A stretch of DNA of 64,000 nucleotides, taken from Thuidium tamariscinum (Eukaryota; Streptophyta; Bryopsida; Hypnales; Thuidiaceae). The stretch's first letter is position 1; the number at the start of each line of letters is the position of its first letter. The DNA is taken from positions 11,658,501-11,722,500 of the forward strand of contig OX344755.2 in NCBI GenBank assembly GCA_947034885.2. The letters are read 5' to 3'. Shown in pieces: positions 36,179-48,325 of the stretch. The notes beneath the pieces were generated by a model. The model was not told the DNA's origin and searched no databases. It saw only the letters and a list, made by a program, of their open reading frames with translations. The position numbers were made by a program, and so were the translations under genes.

Positions 36179-37092
36179 AGAAGATTTTAGGTTCTTAAAT
36201 TTTTTTTGATGATGTCTTATGCATTGAGGAATGTCTAAAGTCAGACTTACAAAATACATGGAAAAAATTCAACATCTTTGAGTATACACATTGCAAGATT
36301 ATAGAATTTGAAGTTAGAAGAAAATGTTTTTTTAATAAAGTACCTAACATTCTTGATAAAGTTTTAAATCCTCTTGGAGTGCAACTTTTGAGCTAAATTT
36401 CTTTTTTGGAATAAAATTGCATGCTAGATCATAAATATATGATGAGTTTTAGCAATGAATGTCCCAATTGCCTAAATTTTTTTGAGTAGCATAGCTTTTC
36501 ACCCATCCATTTGATTGGATTAATTTTTTTTTCTTCCTACTGAGTTGTTTGGTCTACACACCTTGTACTATAATTTCATAAATATTTGGTCAAATTAGAC
36601 TTTGTATGAACCTACCCAAACATTCAATGGTCTATTCAACAAACAATTATCTTTTAAAGATCAAAAAGATTGCAAACAATATTGACTATCCATATTCATG
36701 TACCTTACTTGTTGAAATTTTGTTTAACAAACTCTTCATTTGCGCCAACATTCCGACCAAGGTTTTATTTCTTCAAGCACAAGAATCAAGATATTTTTGA
36801 ACAAAATAGGAAAGGAGAAAAAATTGTTGGTGACCAATAGATGCACAAGGTCAAGAAGTATTCAATTTATATGAGGAGGACCCAACAGAACGAGACACGG
36901 CTGAGTAGACGAACTGAGAAGACGAACTGAACAAATTTTCTCTGGGTGCCCCAAGATCAAGCTATATACCATGTCTTGACTGGTGGCCTGTGTACTGTAC
37001 TGTACATACCAGCCCCGGTACACAGAAGTGGTGTACTGATATTCCAATACGATGATATGATGATCCTTTGTTGTCTCTTTGGTTATTACATA
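36179..37092. other. AT-rich spacer
   Basis: No gene. A GC-richer patch at 36860-37050 contains repeated GTACTGTAC and small inverted pairs, without coding signal. Confidence 0.4.
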
Positions 37093-37369
37093 TAAGGTAG
37101 GTACACCCAAAAGCGCCACTTATTCATACTGAGCCTAGTTCCTGCTATTAATGAGTTCAAATTTTTATGTAGTCTTGTTGGCAAGTGAAAGCATGTTCCA
37201 ACACACCAAAGAACGCAGGATTTGGATACCGTATGCAAAAGTTATTAACAGTCAAAGTTTGTTTTTGAAAGCGCCATCTACAGTCTGTGAACATGACTGA
37301 TTTTGGAAATGTATGTGCACTATAGATGGCGCTTTTAGGAACAAGGCTTTTTTGGGTGTACCCACCTTA
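37093..37369. mobile_element. TA-flanked MITE, 277-bp family
   Basis: Ends TA-AGGTAGGTACACCCAAAAG and TTGGGTGTACCCACCT-TA. Very close to the copy at 3565-3841, including the inner AAAGCGCCATCTACAGTCTG. Confidence 0.85.
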
Positions 37370-37510
37370 TTTAGGCTTGTTGGGTGCTCAATTTTTTTAA
37401 GACAACATAAAAACAAATCACAGTATCAGTATTACAAGTATTTAGAGCAACTCATTCTTGAGAGAAAACATGACCTTGCAGCCTTGGCTAAATGCTTTGG
37501 CCGTAGCTTT

Positions 37511-37741
37511 TTAACCCTTAAACAATGAGCCAGTGGCCGTGGAATTGAGGAATTTTGATACCATGGGAATCATTGGTTCAAAAAAAATCTAAAAACACAT
37601 GTTGGAAGTCAAAGCATTGTAGAAGATCTTCCCTTTTTCACCTCTAATTCTGAAGATGAATGATTGCAATTCTGTCTTACATAGAAAGATTCTCTTGTAT
37701 TCATGGTCAAAAAAATGGCTTTGGCATCATTTAAGGGTTAA
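37511..37741 (-). mobile_element. TTAA-flanked element, 230-bp family
   Basis: TTAACCCTTAAACAATG ... CATTTAAGGGTTAA, 231 bp. In reverse complement it aligns with 41473, 42231 and 46645 (GGCCGTGG near one end, AGAAGATCTTCCC and CACCTCTAATTC in the middle). Confidence 0.75.
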
Positions 37742-39130
37742 TGAGGTTGTTATGTACTTCATATTAAATAATTGATGAGCCACACTAGGAGTGAACATGT
37801 TATCATACATAACTAGTGTATGACTTCCCCCACCACAAGCTTTTGATCTTCATGATGATGGTTTACGAATGGGATGGTGCCACCTTAGTGTTGAAAAGCC
37901 AACAAATAGTTATGAGTTCAAGTCTAGGTGTAGGGTGCTTATGACTATATATAGTTCATCCAACTATGATGATGATGTATGTGTGTAAATAACTACTCTG
38001 TTGTCATATAGGGACACAAGGATTTCTCGGGGAAAGGAATATGTTAGTTTTCTGTTGTAGGGTTTTATTCCTAGACAAAGCTTTAAGGATGGAATTTGCC
38101 ATCTAAGTCCTTGGCATAGAAAGTAGACCAATTTGCAACATGTAATTCATTCATGCTAGTCTTTCAAATCAAAATTATCCTTTTTCTTCCTTCTTCCTTA
38201 TGAAAAAACAAACAAACACAAATGTATAATTGTAGGGGGCAAAGCAAAACCAAGTGGCTTTTGATTGTAGTCCCTTAAAACAACTATTTTTGTCCATTTG
38301 GATACTAATGTGTTGCCATGGAACTCCAAAAGCTCCCCCACCCCACCCCACCCATTGTGAAATATTGAATTAACCTTTTTTGCCTTGAAATCAAATGGAT
38401 GTAAATAGGGGTACAATTGGAAAAGGGATCATGTATTATACCTACCTTATGTAAACCCTCCAAAATCATGACTAGTCTTATATTATAAAATGCAGCTCTC
38501 AATCGCCATGACAAAAATATAACATTATACAAACTTCAATAGAGGTGTTGTTGAGGATATAAACTTAAGATGAGTGTCACTTGAAAAATTAGTGTCATTA
38601 TGAATTATGATTTTTTTGAATATTTGTACAATATAGTAAAATCTGAACTTACACTAATTTGAAATAGTGTGAATTTACTAAATCAATGTCATATGGCTTT
38701 GTATTAGAATAAGAATTATACATTGATCCTTGCACCCCACACTTTTAACTATTGCGTGCCTATCTCTAACACATATTCAAGACATCTCATACTTCTAATT
38801 TTTATAATACAAGTGTTACATTTCACTACTCTAAATGGAAGTACTATTAAGGTGATTACTCTTAATGTGCCATTCATCTAAAGCCATCATCATCATCTCT
38901 ATAGGTGCATCCCAAAAATTAATATATACATATACGGAAGAATGATTTTGAACCTCTACCTAAAAAATCTTTGACCCTTCTTAACTCTTGCACATGGTAT
39001 TAAAATGTCAAATTTGTTGGTGTAGTTGAACCTCTTTTTCCTTGCCAAGAAGAAATTATGAAAATTCGACCAATCTAATAATAGTATCTAGGCACAATAG
39101 ATATGGAAATTTGACCAAGCTCATAAGTCA
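37742..39130. other. AT-rich spacer
   Basis: No gene or well-defined element. Short ORFs at 38198-38532 lie in sequence with no conserved domain. Confidence 0.4.
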
Positions 39131-39407
39131 TAAGGTGGGTACACCTAAAATGGCCACTTATTCTTACTGTGCCTAGCTCCTGTCATCATGTTGTTCAGAT
39201 TTTTATAGAGTCTTATTGGGGAGTGAAAACATGTTCCAACGCACCAAAGAACATAGGATTTGGATACCGTATGCAAAAGTTATTAGCGGTCAAAGTCTGT
39301 TTCTGAAATGGCCATCTACAGTCTGGGTACATGACAGATTTTGAAAATGTATGCACGTTGTAGGTGGCGCTTTAAGGTCAGGTGCCATTTTGGCTGTACC
39401 TACCTTA
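39131..39407. mobile_element. TA-flanked MITE, 277-bp family
   Basis: Ends TA-AGGTGGGTACACC and GGCTGTACCTACCT-TA. The inner pair is AAATGGCCATCTACAGTCTG and GTAGGTGGCGCTTTAAGG. Exactly 277 bp including the TA pair. Confidence 0.85.
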
Positions 39408-39819
39408 ATAGTAACTACAATAGGCACAATAGATATGGAAATTTGACTAGTCTACTAATAATAACTAGGTAATAAAATATGGAAATTCAACCAATGTAAT
39501 AAAAGTACATAGATCTGGAAATCTGACTAGTCTTCAGGTCTCGTCTGCTGTTCTGGTTCTGCCTATTGGTTGTCTGATTCTCCCTCACCGCCAACTGAAG
39601 CCCCTTGTGGGCCGGTGGGTTTGTGTTTTGCCCTTGTAATGAAATGGCCTTTCATTTGGGTCCAAGAGAAAAGAAACCGAATCCGACTACTCCATCTACA
39701 ATAGAACCTTCCTAATTCAGTAAGACTCAGACATTTTTGACACATTAGATAAGAGAGGTTATTGCATTAGGGAGGGGCATGATCTTCATATGCAGTTCAT
39801 ATTGCTAGTGTAAACAATT
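39408..39819. other. spacer between MITEs
   Basis: No gene. A short imperfect tandem of GATATGGAAATTTGACTAG-type units at about 39420-39535. Confidence 0.35.
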
Positions 39820-40053
39820 AGGGTGAATCAGCCGCCCCTGGCTTGACCACACCAAGTCATTCCATGGATGCAAGTCAAAATAAAAGCCCCCTATTTTGTG
39901 CCCATACACTTTACCTCATACATTTCTCGCACGTAGTATGGGGCCTCTGATTGCAAATATGAACCCCAGAATTTGCAGATTTTATCATGCATGGAAAATT
40001 AAAAAATTTCAGCGTTTTCTCGAGTGGCTGAGCAAGGGGGTCAGTTCACCCTG
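39820..40053. mobile_element. GGGTGAACTG TIR element
   Basis: Ends AGGGTGAATCAGCCGCCCC and AAGGGGGTCAGTTCACCCT. Shares the inner GCAAATATGAA block with its relatives. The spacer that follows, to 40430, shows no gene. Confidence 0.7.
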
Positions 40054-40430
40054 TGACCCCTGCCGGCCAGTGTGCACTGTCAGTCTCTCCCTTGTCAATT
40101 GTAATGTTATGATCCCATACAAATGGTAACTTCTGCTCAGTCCGTTGTTGTTTTTTGACACAAATCAAACAAAATCTGCTCTGATCAATCAACCCTAAAA
40201 GACCCAAACTAAAGCCCTTTGCAACCACATAATACATTATGAATATGGTGGTGTTTGATTAGAAAAAAATTGACTAAATACTTTTCAACGTCAAGGTAAA
40301 TCAATGATCATAATCATATGTAAATGAGAATGTATTCCAATTCTTATATTAAATCACAATTGAAAAGTTCTAAGGCTCTTTATAAGTTAGATATAAATCC
40401 CCAAGGCCTAGAAAAAAATAAAAAAAATAT

Positions 40431-41375
40431 GGGAGAAACACCCAATACTGCACATGTGCCTTGCAATGGACCCTAGACTCATCCAAAATCATCCCTAGAC
40501 TACAGTTAATGTGTTCACCAAATGTTTGATGTAATTTGCTAACACAATTAAAAGACACATACCAAAATCTGATTGGTTCATTGATGATTTTAGTAGCATT
40601 TAGATTTAACCCTGGAGTGTGTTGACGTCCAATTTCTGAACAACGAACAAATTTGACATTACTTTTCTGTCTTGTTATTGTGTGGATGGAAGTCACCCTA
40701 ATTTTTTTTTAAATTTCATGAAGTTTTTGTTCTATCTAAGGGTTGGGTTTGGTGTTATTAAAGTACATAATTTTCTAAAACTACAAATGTGGAAGTATGT
40801 CAAGTGGTTGACTTGCGTTGACTGCAGTTCAAAACCAAATTTGCAAAAATGAGGTTATAGAATTAAAGAACCAAAAATTTCAAAAAATCACCATATAAAG
40901 AGAACCTCATTTCAAACCCACTCCAACAAGTTTTACTTGAAAAATGACAATATTTTGCTTGTAATTGAATTTTGAAGGAATTTTGAAAATTTTCCTTTCA
41001 GAATCTATAGAAAAACATCGGTGAAAGCATTGGAAAATCTAACCATACGGATGGAATGTAAAACTCAAAGTTTACAACTTTTGTTTGTATTACAATCCCA
41101 AAATATTCTTCCAAATAGTACTTTATAATGATTTTTCCGAAAACATCAATTCTGGACATGATTCCAGACACTTTAGGGTTAACAACATCTATTGAACAAT
41201 TTCAGTGGTCTAGGGAGCCAACACTTTGAAAAATTATAGAAATCACATATGACATCTAAAAAATCTTTTTCTTTTGGAATATTCATGATTTTCATTCATT
41301 GATACTAGAAAAATACTATTTTTAGAAAAAGCTACCCCCAACTATGTTGAATTCCTTATTTGAACGGTTTCGGGT
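40431..41375. repeat. dispersed repeat D, copy 2, split by a TTAA element
   Basis: 40431-40605 and 41183-41375 together match the uninterrupted copy at 43071-43400. Shared marks: GGGAGAAACA, CTAGACTCATCCAAAA, ACAGTTAATGTGTT / ATAGTTAATGTGTT, then after the insertion CATCTATTGAACA and ATTCATGATTTTCA. The element at 40606-41182 lies exactly at the gap. Confidence 0.75.
40606..41182 (+). mobile_element. TTAA-flanked element, 575-bp family, nested in repeat D
   Basis: TTAACCCTGGAGTGTGTTG ... GACACTTTAGGGTTAA, 577 bp with TTAA on both sides. Related in reverse to 25927-26501 and directly to 35625-36178. The uninterrupted relative at about 43245 supports it as a discrete insertion. No coding sequence. 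Confidence 0.8.
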
Positions 41376-41472
41376 GCTTCTAACGTAAATTTAAAAAAAC
41401 AAAAATTCTTTTGCCGAGGTTTTCCCTTCGTTGGATATATTGTTTTCATTTCAATGGAAATTGTCCATGTGT

Positions 41473-41703
41473 TTAACCCTTGAATGACGCCGCGGATGTT
41501 TGGCGTCCGCTAAATGACAAAGAATCTTTCCTTCCAGGACAGAAATGCAACTTTTCATCCTCGGTATTGGGGGTGGAAAGGGAAGATCTTCTATAGTACT
41601 TTGATTTCCAATGCATATATTTGGCTTTCTCAAAGTAGGTGATATCACACGATATCAAAATGCATGGTTTCCACGGCCACCGGTCCGTCCTTCAAGGGTT
41701 TAA
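41473..41703 (+). mobile_element. TTAA-flanked element, 230-bp family
   Basis: TTAACCCTTGAATGACG ... TCCTTCAAGGGTTTAA, 231 bp. Nearly identical in layout to 42231-42460: GACAAAGAATCTTTCCTTCC, GGAAGATCTTCTATAGTAC, and CATGGTTTCCACGGCCAC. Confidence 0.8.
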
Positions 41704-42120
41704 AAATACAAAAATACCGTGAGGCCTTTCTAGGGTTAAATAAAATACAACCGTAGTCCCCAACTGGTACAGTATTATCCCCAAATAGTATCCCCAAATA
41801 GTAGAATACGCTTGTAGATAATGAGCCGAGGGTCTAGTACCCTAGTCTAGTGGGTAGCCTAGTTTAGCCAGTGGAGGGCCCTGCATACCGGTCCCTGCTC
41901 AGCTCCCTCCAGTAGGCCAGTACTGTAGTGGAGTAGCTGGGCGGCCCCCTTTGTCGCCTTGTCTGGGGCTCCTTGCCGTTATTAGCGACTCCACCACTCA
42001 TCATACCGGTACAATGGCCCATCAATGAAGTGCCCCTGGCTGGCTAGCTGGCTGGGAAGACCGAAAAGGACCAAGGGGGTGGGGTAGTTGGATCCAGGTT
42101 TGGTTTGTTTGTTTTTTAAT
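41704..42120. other. GC-richer patch between TTAA elements
   Basis: A local rise in GC (41760-42070) with repeated CTAGT and GGCTGGCTAGCTGGCTGG motifs. No ORF or RNA gene recognised. Confidence 0.4.
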
Positions 42121-42230
42121 TTTTTTTTAGGAAGGGCCAAAGTGGTGATATAAAATGTAATGATGGGGGTGCTCCAAATTTCAACATTTATCTATATATT
42201 GGATAGAAAATGTCACATAGCATAACATTA

Positions 42231-42460
42231 TTAACCCTTGAACGACGCCGCGGACATTTGGCATCCTCTGAATGACAAAGAATCTTTCCTTCCAAGACAT
42301 AAATGCAACTTTTCATCCTCAATATTGGGGGTAGAAAGGGAAGATCTTCTATAGTACTTTGACATCCAATGCATATATTTGACTTTTTCAAAGTAGGTGA
42401 TGTCACACGGTATCAAAATGCATGGTTTCCACGGCCACTGGTCCATCCCTCAAGGTTTAA
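42231..42460 (+). mobile_element. TTAA-flanked element, 230-bp family, nested in repeat E
   Basis: TTAACCCTTGAACGACG ... CCCTCAAGGTTTAA, 230 bp. The sequence before it (42130-42225) matches repeat E at 28935-29015, so it inserted into that repeat. Close sister of 41473-41703, 528 bp away between their right ends and left ends. Confidence 0.75.
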
Positions 42461-42538
42461 GCAATGCTAGGATCCCCTAGATTTGAAGAACGTAGGGAAC
42501 CTAGCGTTGCTTAATAATGTTATTCTTCAAATCTAGGG
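42458..42538. repeat. interleaved inverted repeats (pseudoknot-like order)
   Basis: TAAGCAATGCTAGG (42458-42471) pairs with CCTAGCGTTGCTTA (42500-42513), and CCCTAGATTTGAAGAA (42475-42490) pairs with TTCTTCAAATCTAGGG (42523-42538, perfect). The order A-B-A'-B' means the two stems interlock. Confidence 0.7.
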
Positions 42539-42540
42539 AT

Positions 42541-43070
42541 TCTTCTAGTCTATTGCAATTGGATGTCTCTTAGAAATTACTATAGAACATGAACATCAAC
42601 CAATCATAGCCATTAAAATAGAACTAAAGTCAGAACAAGGAGATATCTTCATAAAGTTATACCTTTCCAGGTTGGGAAAGTTGTGGGGGTTGTATACAAT
42701 GATATGTTAGCGGTAGGGTGGGTGGCACATATTAAAACAATTTTGTTTTATCCACAATTGGTAATTTCACCCGCTATATTTTTTATTTAGAAATTTTCTA
42801 GCAAAAAACTTCACAATTTCTAACCATTTTTTATGCAAATTATTCTTTTCTAGTGTGATTTGGCACCCAGAAGCAAAAAAATGAAAGCCCTAGTTGAATT
42901 AGATGCGCTTGCCTTTCACTTGTGTAACGAAATTTCAATGGGGATCAATAGAAAAACAAACAAATTTCAATTAGAAAATATGTATGTGTTTAAGAAGTAA
43001 TTAAAAAACCATGAGGTAGTGAGATCTTCTTCCGAACTAGTAGTGGCCATTCTCATTCATTTTATAAAAT
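42541..43070. other. AT-rich spacer with the right part of repeat E
   Basis: No gene. 42745-42880 continues the repeat E match (TTTATCCACAATTGGTAATTTC). Confidence 0.4.
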
Positions 43071-43400
43071 AAGGGAGAAACATCCAAAACCATCTCTATA
43101 GCTTAAAGTGGACTCTAGACTCATCCAAAACTGTCCCTAAACTATAGTTAATGTGTTTTCCAAATGCTTCACTCTAATTTGTTGATGCATATTAAGGACA
43201 CATATCATAATGTGATTGGCTCACTGCTAATTTTAGCAGCATTCAGATTTGGGGGCATCTATTGAACAGTTCCAATACAACATCTGAAAAATCTATTCTT
43301 TTTAATATTCATGATTTTCACTTGCTAATACTAAAAAACATTATTTAAAAAAAAGTTGCCTTCGACTATGCTATATTCCTTGTTTGGTCGGTTTTGGGTA
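43071..43400. repeat. dispersed repeat D, copy 3, uninterrupted
   Basis: Continuous version of the repeat that is split by a TTAA element at 40606 and by a Helitron at 27607. Serves as the within-window empty site for the TTAA insertion (CATTCAGATTTGGGGGCATC at the junction). Confidence 0.7.
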
Positions 43401-45039
43401 TTTCCACCAAAAACAAATTTGTGACACAAATGAAACATGACATTCACTTTGCAAGTGGGTTCTGGTCCACAATTAGAGAGGCATGCCTCACTATCCACCC
43501 AAAAGAATTTTAAATTAAAAAAATAAAGTATTAACTCAATCCACCCACCCACCCTCTCAAACAAACAAAAAATTTAATTAAATTTTTTTTAAAATTTAAA
43601 ATCTTGAATTAAAAATTGTTAAATTTGTGTTCCCCCTTACTTCTTATAATTTTCAAAAGCCAATGTCATTGACAATCAATATGGGATTTTACCCGTATCC
43701 TTATTTAATATCCTTATTCAATATTGTATCTATATCCATATCTAATATTTGAATACTATATTGGTATTTAGTATTTGTGTTTGTATTTTGTATCTATATT
43801 TGTATTTGTATTTGGACGGCTAAGATTAAATCTCATGAGATCAAAGGCTTGTGATTTTTTGAAAAATCAACGGTGATTTCAAAGGTCACCATTTTTTTTT
43901 AAACTATCACTAGCTTGTAAATTTTTGAAGAGGAGGAGGGGGAGGGGGGGATGCAAAGTAGGGTAGGTGCATCTTTTGAGCGGATAGTCACTTGTCAATG
44001 CCTAATTATATAGTTTTGTTCACATAATCAAGCATTATGAATTTTTCATCGAACATCCAATTTTCATCTTGAATGTTCATTTTAATACTATGTTGATTTT
44101 TTGGGAGTAATGCAATTTATGTCAAGCAATGTCTTCATCATTGGCAATTGCTTTATACATATAAGAATGCAAAAATGGCTCTTGTATGTCCAAAGAAAAA
44201 AGGATGAAAAATATTGTATCTTTATACTATTGTACACTCTTTGGTATACTACTATACAAATTCTTTGTTTTTTTTCATTATAAATACTTTGGGCTACATA
44301 ATTTGAAGAATATTAGTACACTACACTAATTTGTCCTAGAAGTGTGTAATATGAGTGTGACTAATTTACTAGGGCCACACTATTTCAAATTAGTGCAAGT
44401 AGAAAAATGATTGGATTATATAAGTTTTCAATTTTTTTGTGATAACAATAATTTTCTAGGTGATACTAATTTTTTTGCCCCCTACTATTTAAAAAATCAT
44501 TGTAGTAGAAAACATGCATGAGATATTCAAAGAGAGAATTACTTAGTTTACCAACATGTCCTTTTTCACTAAGATGTGGTAAACTCCAATGACTATCTCA
44601 ATCATAATGTCCACTAATCTTGGCTTCAAATTGAATAGGTATTTGAATCATTAATGGATAGAGAGAGTGCACCAATAGCTTGTAAGATGTATATAACAAC
44701 CAAGGATTCCCATAATGCAAAGGAGGTTAGTAGAAATATAGCTTGCAAAAAAAAGGATAAGCTTCAATTCCCTTTTTATAGGGTACATTTTCCACTTTCA
44801 TAGGATTCAATGATTCCATTCACTAAGCCATCTTCTTACCTAGACACACTCTATTCACATCAAACTTGAAGAAGTTAGAAGCTCAAGCTCCTTCACAAAC
44901 ATACAACAAATGCTCTAAGGACTTAGCTTCTTATTGAAAGAAATATGTTTGTTTAATTACAAGGTCAAATTTTATTATATATTTTGGACAAAAATGAAAG
45001 AACTTTATTGCAAAAAATAGCATTGGTTGAACTACACTA
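43401..45039. other. AT-rich spacer
   Basis: No gene. A degenerate TATTTGTATTTGTATC-type microsatellite at about 43690-43815 and a purine run at 43930-43960. Confidence 0.4.
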
Positions 45040-45900
45040 CACTACAAGAAAAAACATTGTTCAAAACAACTCAAAAACAAATTGATATATGTTAATTATA
45101 TCTAGTGGTTAGGACATCTTAATTTGAACAAATAATCAATACAACTATGTTGATTTTCTTTCAAGACCTAATCAAATTTTTAATATTCAAAAATTCAAAT
45201 TTGTAGACTACTACAAAGGCAAAAATTACAACAAATTAAGGCAAGGCTACTACATTTTCAAATCCTTCAAATTGGACAAGTCTATAAAATTTTGTTCAAA
45301 AAACTAATCAAAACCTAACTTTACTTTACTTAGAACTATATTCAAAATAGTCCAATAAATTGTGTAGAATTGAACTTTGAGTGCCTCATGGATTAGTAGT
45401 TGGGGGGTGGGGGTGGGGAGATGACAACCTCTTTATACAAGTGGAATGGTATGAGGTAAGACAAAACATATGGGATAAAGAAATGAGGATGAATAGGAGC
45501 TCAACCCCTCATAGTTAAGTTATGACTAGCAAATTGTTTTAATAGTAGAATTTCAAACCTCATTTAGGCATAGTAGAATAATTTTTATCAAAAAACTTTG
45601 AACTCATAAGAAGTGAAAAATTACACCAAGTTTCATCTCCAAGAATTTTTTTGAAATTTCAAGTCTTTAATAAAAAGTTACAGACAAATTTTAGAGGGAA
45701 AGTTTTAAATTGTCAAAAAAACAATCCTTTCCAATCCTTCATCTATAACTTTTGATTGAAGACTTGAAATGTCAAACAGATTTTTGAAGGTGAATCTTGG
45801 TTTGATTCCCTACCTTTTTTAAGTTCAAGGTTTAAGAAAAAGTTATTCTACTATGCTTAAATAAGGTCTAAAATTCTACTTACAGTATATTTGCTAGATT
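45040..45900. mobile_element. CACTA-like element, incomplete, with internal long palindrome
   Basis: Left end CACTACAAGAAAAAAC at 45040, a typical plant CACTA terminus. Imperfect inverted arms at about 45510-45600 and 45800-45900 (GCATAGTAGAATAA / TTATTCTACTATGC, and TCATTTAGG / TTAAATAAGG context) match those inside the element at 58728-60067. The right terminus was not found, so this copy is probably truncated. Confidence 0.55.
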
Positions 45901-46644
45901 GCCGAATTGATGAATTAACACACAAAATTCCATTTTTTTCACAATCAACACAAATTACTCCATCTTGTATTAATTAGGGACCCCCTTTCCTTGTAATACT
46001 AGATGACTACTTAACTTAGATCTTTTTCATAAAAAATATTTAGCTATGTTAATTTTTTCCACATTTAATCTTTAAATGACTAGGAAGCCATTTTGGGGCG
46101 TTTTGCATTTTTTGGACATGCTATTGTAAAATTAGATTTTTTAAATAGCATGTATCATGTTACTATTTTTCTAATACATTGTTTATTATTTAATTTGTAA
46201 AAGCTTGCAATTGAAAAATTATAAGGTGAAATTTACTTTGAATCTCCACCTAGGCAACTACAAAAATATTATTTTTGATTATTTTTTCTAATCCAACTAT
46301 ATTATCACATATCTAACTCATCAAAATATAATGTGTCAAATTTTTAAGTAAAAAACTCATGTATACAAGCGAAGTATTCCTTTAAGAGACAAGTTCATTT
46401 CAAATTCATTTGAACCAAGGAATTCAATCGCATTGTTTGCATGTGTCTATTAAATGATAGTAAACCAATCACAATACAAATACAATACATCCATCTAAAT
46501 TTAATATTAGAGAATGGCTCAAGGGTATAGATATAAAAGTGTCCACAATGCAACCAAGGTTGGTAAACACCCAACATATGACAAAATAGATTATAAAGAA
46601 AAATAATTGCTAAGTTGCTTTAGTCAAAAATCCTTATTTCTTTA
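45901..46644. other. AT-rich spacer
   Basis: No gene or defined element. Confidence 0.35.
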
Positions 46645-46874
46645 TTAACCCTTAAACATCAAGGTGGATGTTTTACGTCTAATGAATGACAAAGATTCTT
46701 CCCTTGTAGAATAGAAGTGTAACCATTCATTCTTGGTATCAAAGAAAGGAAAAGAAAGATGTTCTACAGTACTTTGACTTCTAATGAGTATATTTGACTT
46801 ATTCAAAGCAGAATATGTCACATGGAATTAAATGCATGATTTCCATACCCACCATTTTGTCATTCAAGGGTTAA
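46645..46874 (+). mobile_element. TTAA-flanked element, 230-bp family
   Basis: TTAACCCTTAAACATC ... GTCATTCAAGGGTTAA, 230 bp. The interior is collinear with 41473-41703 (GACAAAGATTCTTCCC, GATGTTCTACAGTAC, ATTTCCATACCCACC). Confidence 0.75.
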
Positions 46875-48109
46875 ATTGGGTCCATCAAACCACTTTCAAC
46901 ACTAATTTTTTATGGTGATCTTCTTCTTGATTGCATTATTTAATGATTAAAATTTGCCTAATATTTTATTAAAGATGTATCATAATTGGTACACCAACGT
47001 TTTACTAGGCACTTACATAAAAAATGTGATTGGGTCACTTGAGTTTAAATTTTGATGAAAATTTATTTTAATAAGCTACTTTAGCAAAATGCATTGGAGC
47101 TTCTTTGGTGAAGGAATATGGAAAACTGACTTGAGTGATTTTGGCCAAAAAAATTCCACCCATTCTTCTCTCTATTTGGTATTTTATTGTACCAACGTAA
47201 AAATGCTCTCATATGTCAAAATGTATCGAGACTCACATCTCCTTTTTGAACATATGCAAGGTGCCAATTAAAAAAATTCATACAATAAATGTTCAATAAT
47301 TTATTTTGTATGAGTATTAAACCTCTTTGAACAAATATCCTTCAAGAGGACAATTAAAAATTTGGGCTAATTCCTACAAAGTCAATTTTCAACTGTGAGT
47401 CTTTTCAAAATTTTCTTGTTATTATAGTTTCATTTATTTAAAGAAGGATTACTCAATGCATATCCATACCTTTACAACTTGAATAACATTCTCTATATTA
47501 AGATTAAAATAGATTTTGATTTAAAAAAATACTCTTTTACAAGTATATTACATTGAATCTTTTTAATCAAGCCTAATAATTTTTTAAATCTTTAATAGAG
47601 TTGATTTTAAATCCATGTAAAAACATGATTTTCATGTGATGTTTCTTTCAATAATCATCCAGCCTTAACAACTTGTTTGAGTGAGCATGATATAAGGTTG
47701 TTAGTTTTACCTCGTTCCTATACAAACTGTTTGTACCTTTACACATAGCGCTCTATAGTTGTAAAATTACAAAGCTTCTAGTAAATGGTTAAATAGGTGT
47801 TTTGGAAGTTGCACCTCAAAATATTCACTTGTAAAACATTTCAAGGTTTCTTGAAGTGTCAACTCTAGTAATACAAAAATTCTCCAAAAAAGAAACATAT
47901 GTTTTCTTAAATTGATGATTTTCATTTGTCCATGAGTCAAAAATCACCTTTGATTGGTAATACACATTTGATCACAATGAATCATATTAAGGTGTCAAAA
48001 GGATATATTGATGGAAAATGGAAATAATTCAATTATGAATCTAAAGGTGTTTGTATTTATGGCAAAATTCATTGAAATGGTAGTATCCCATATGCCATTT
48101 TTCAAACCA
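46875..48109. other. AT-rich spacer
   Basis: No gene, RNA or element with visible ends. Confidence 0.35.
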
Positions 48110-48325
48110 CGCGATTTGAACTAAAAACTAACATCTAGGATAGGTAGAGACTTTCATACATTTAAGACACATATAGATCTTAAAAACCTATGACACATTT
48201 AGATTTTAAATTGTATAATCTAAACTATCTTGGATAGGTATAAATTTCAGACATCTATAACGTTTATAGAATTCAAAAGTCTATGACAAATTTAGATTTC
48301 AGATTGCGTGGTTTCAATTGTGAAA
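48110..48325. repeat. fold-back unit with an internal tandem duplication
   Basis: Inverted ends CAAACCACGCGATTTGAA and AGATTGCGTGGTTTCAA. Inside are two diverged direct units: GGATAGGTAGAGACTTTCA ... ACACATTTAGATTTTA and GGATAGGTATAAATTTCAG ... ACAAATTTAGATTTCA. Non-coding; MITE-like. The spacer from 48326 to 48971 shows no gene. Confidence 0.5.

Noticed and set aside
42061..42130. Possible LTR boundary near the GC patch
   Set aside because: No paired long direct repeat, primer-binding site or polypurine tract could be found.
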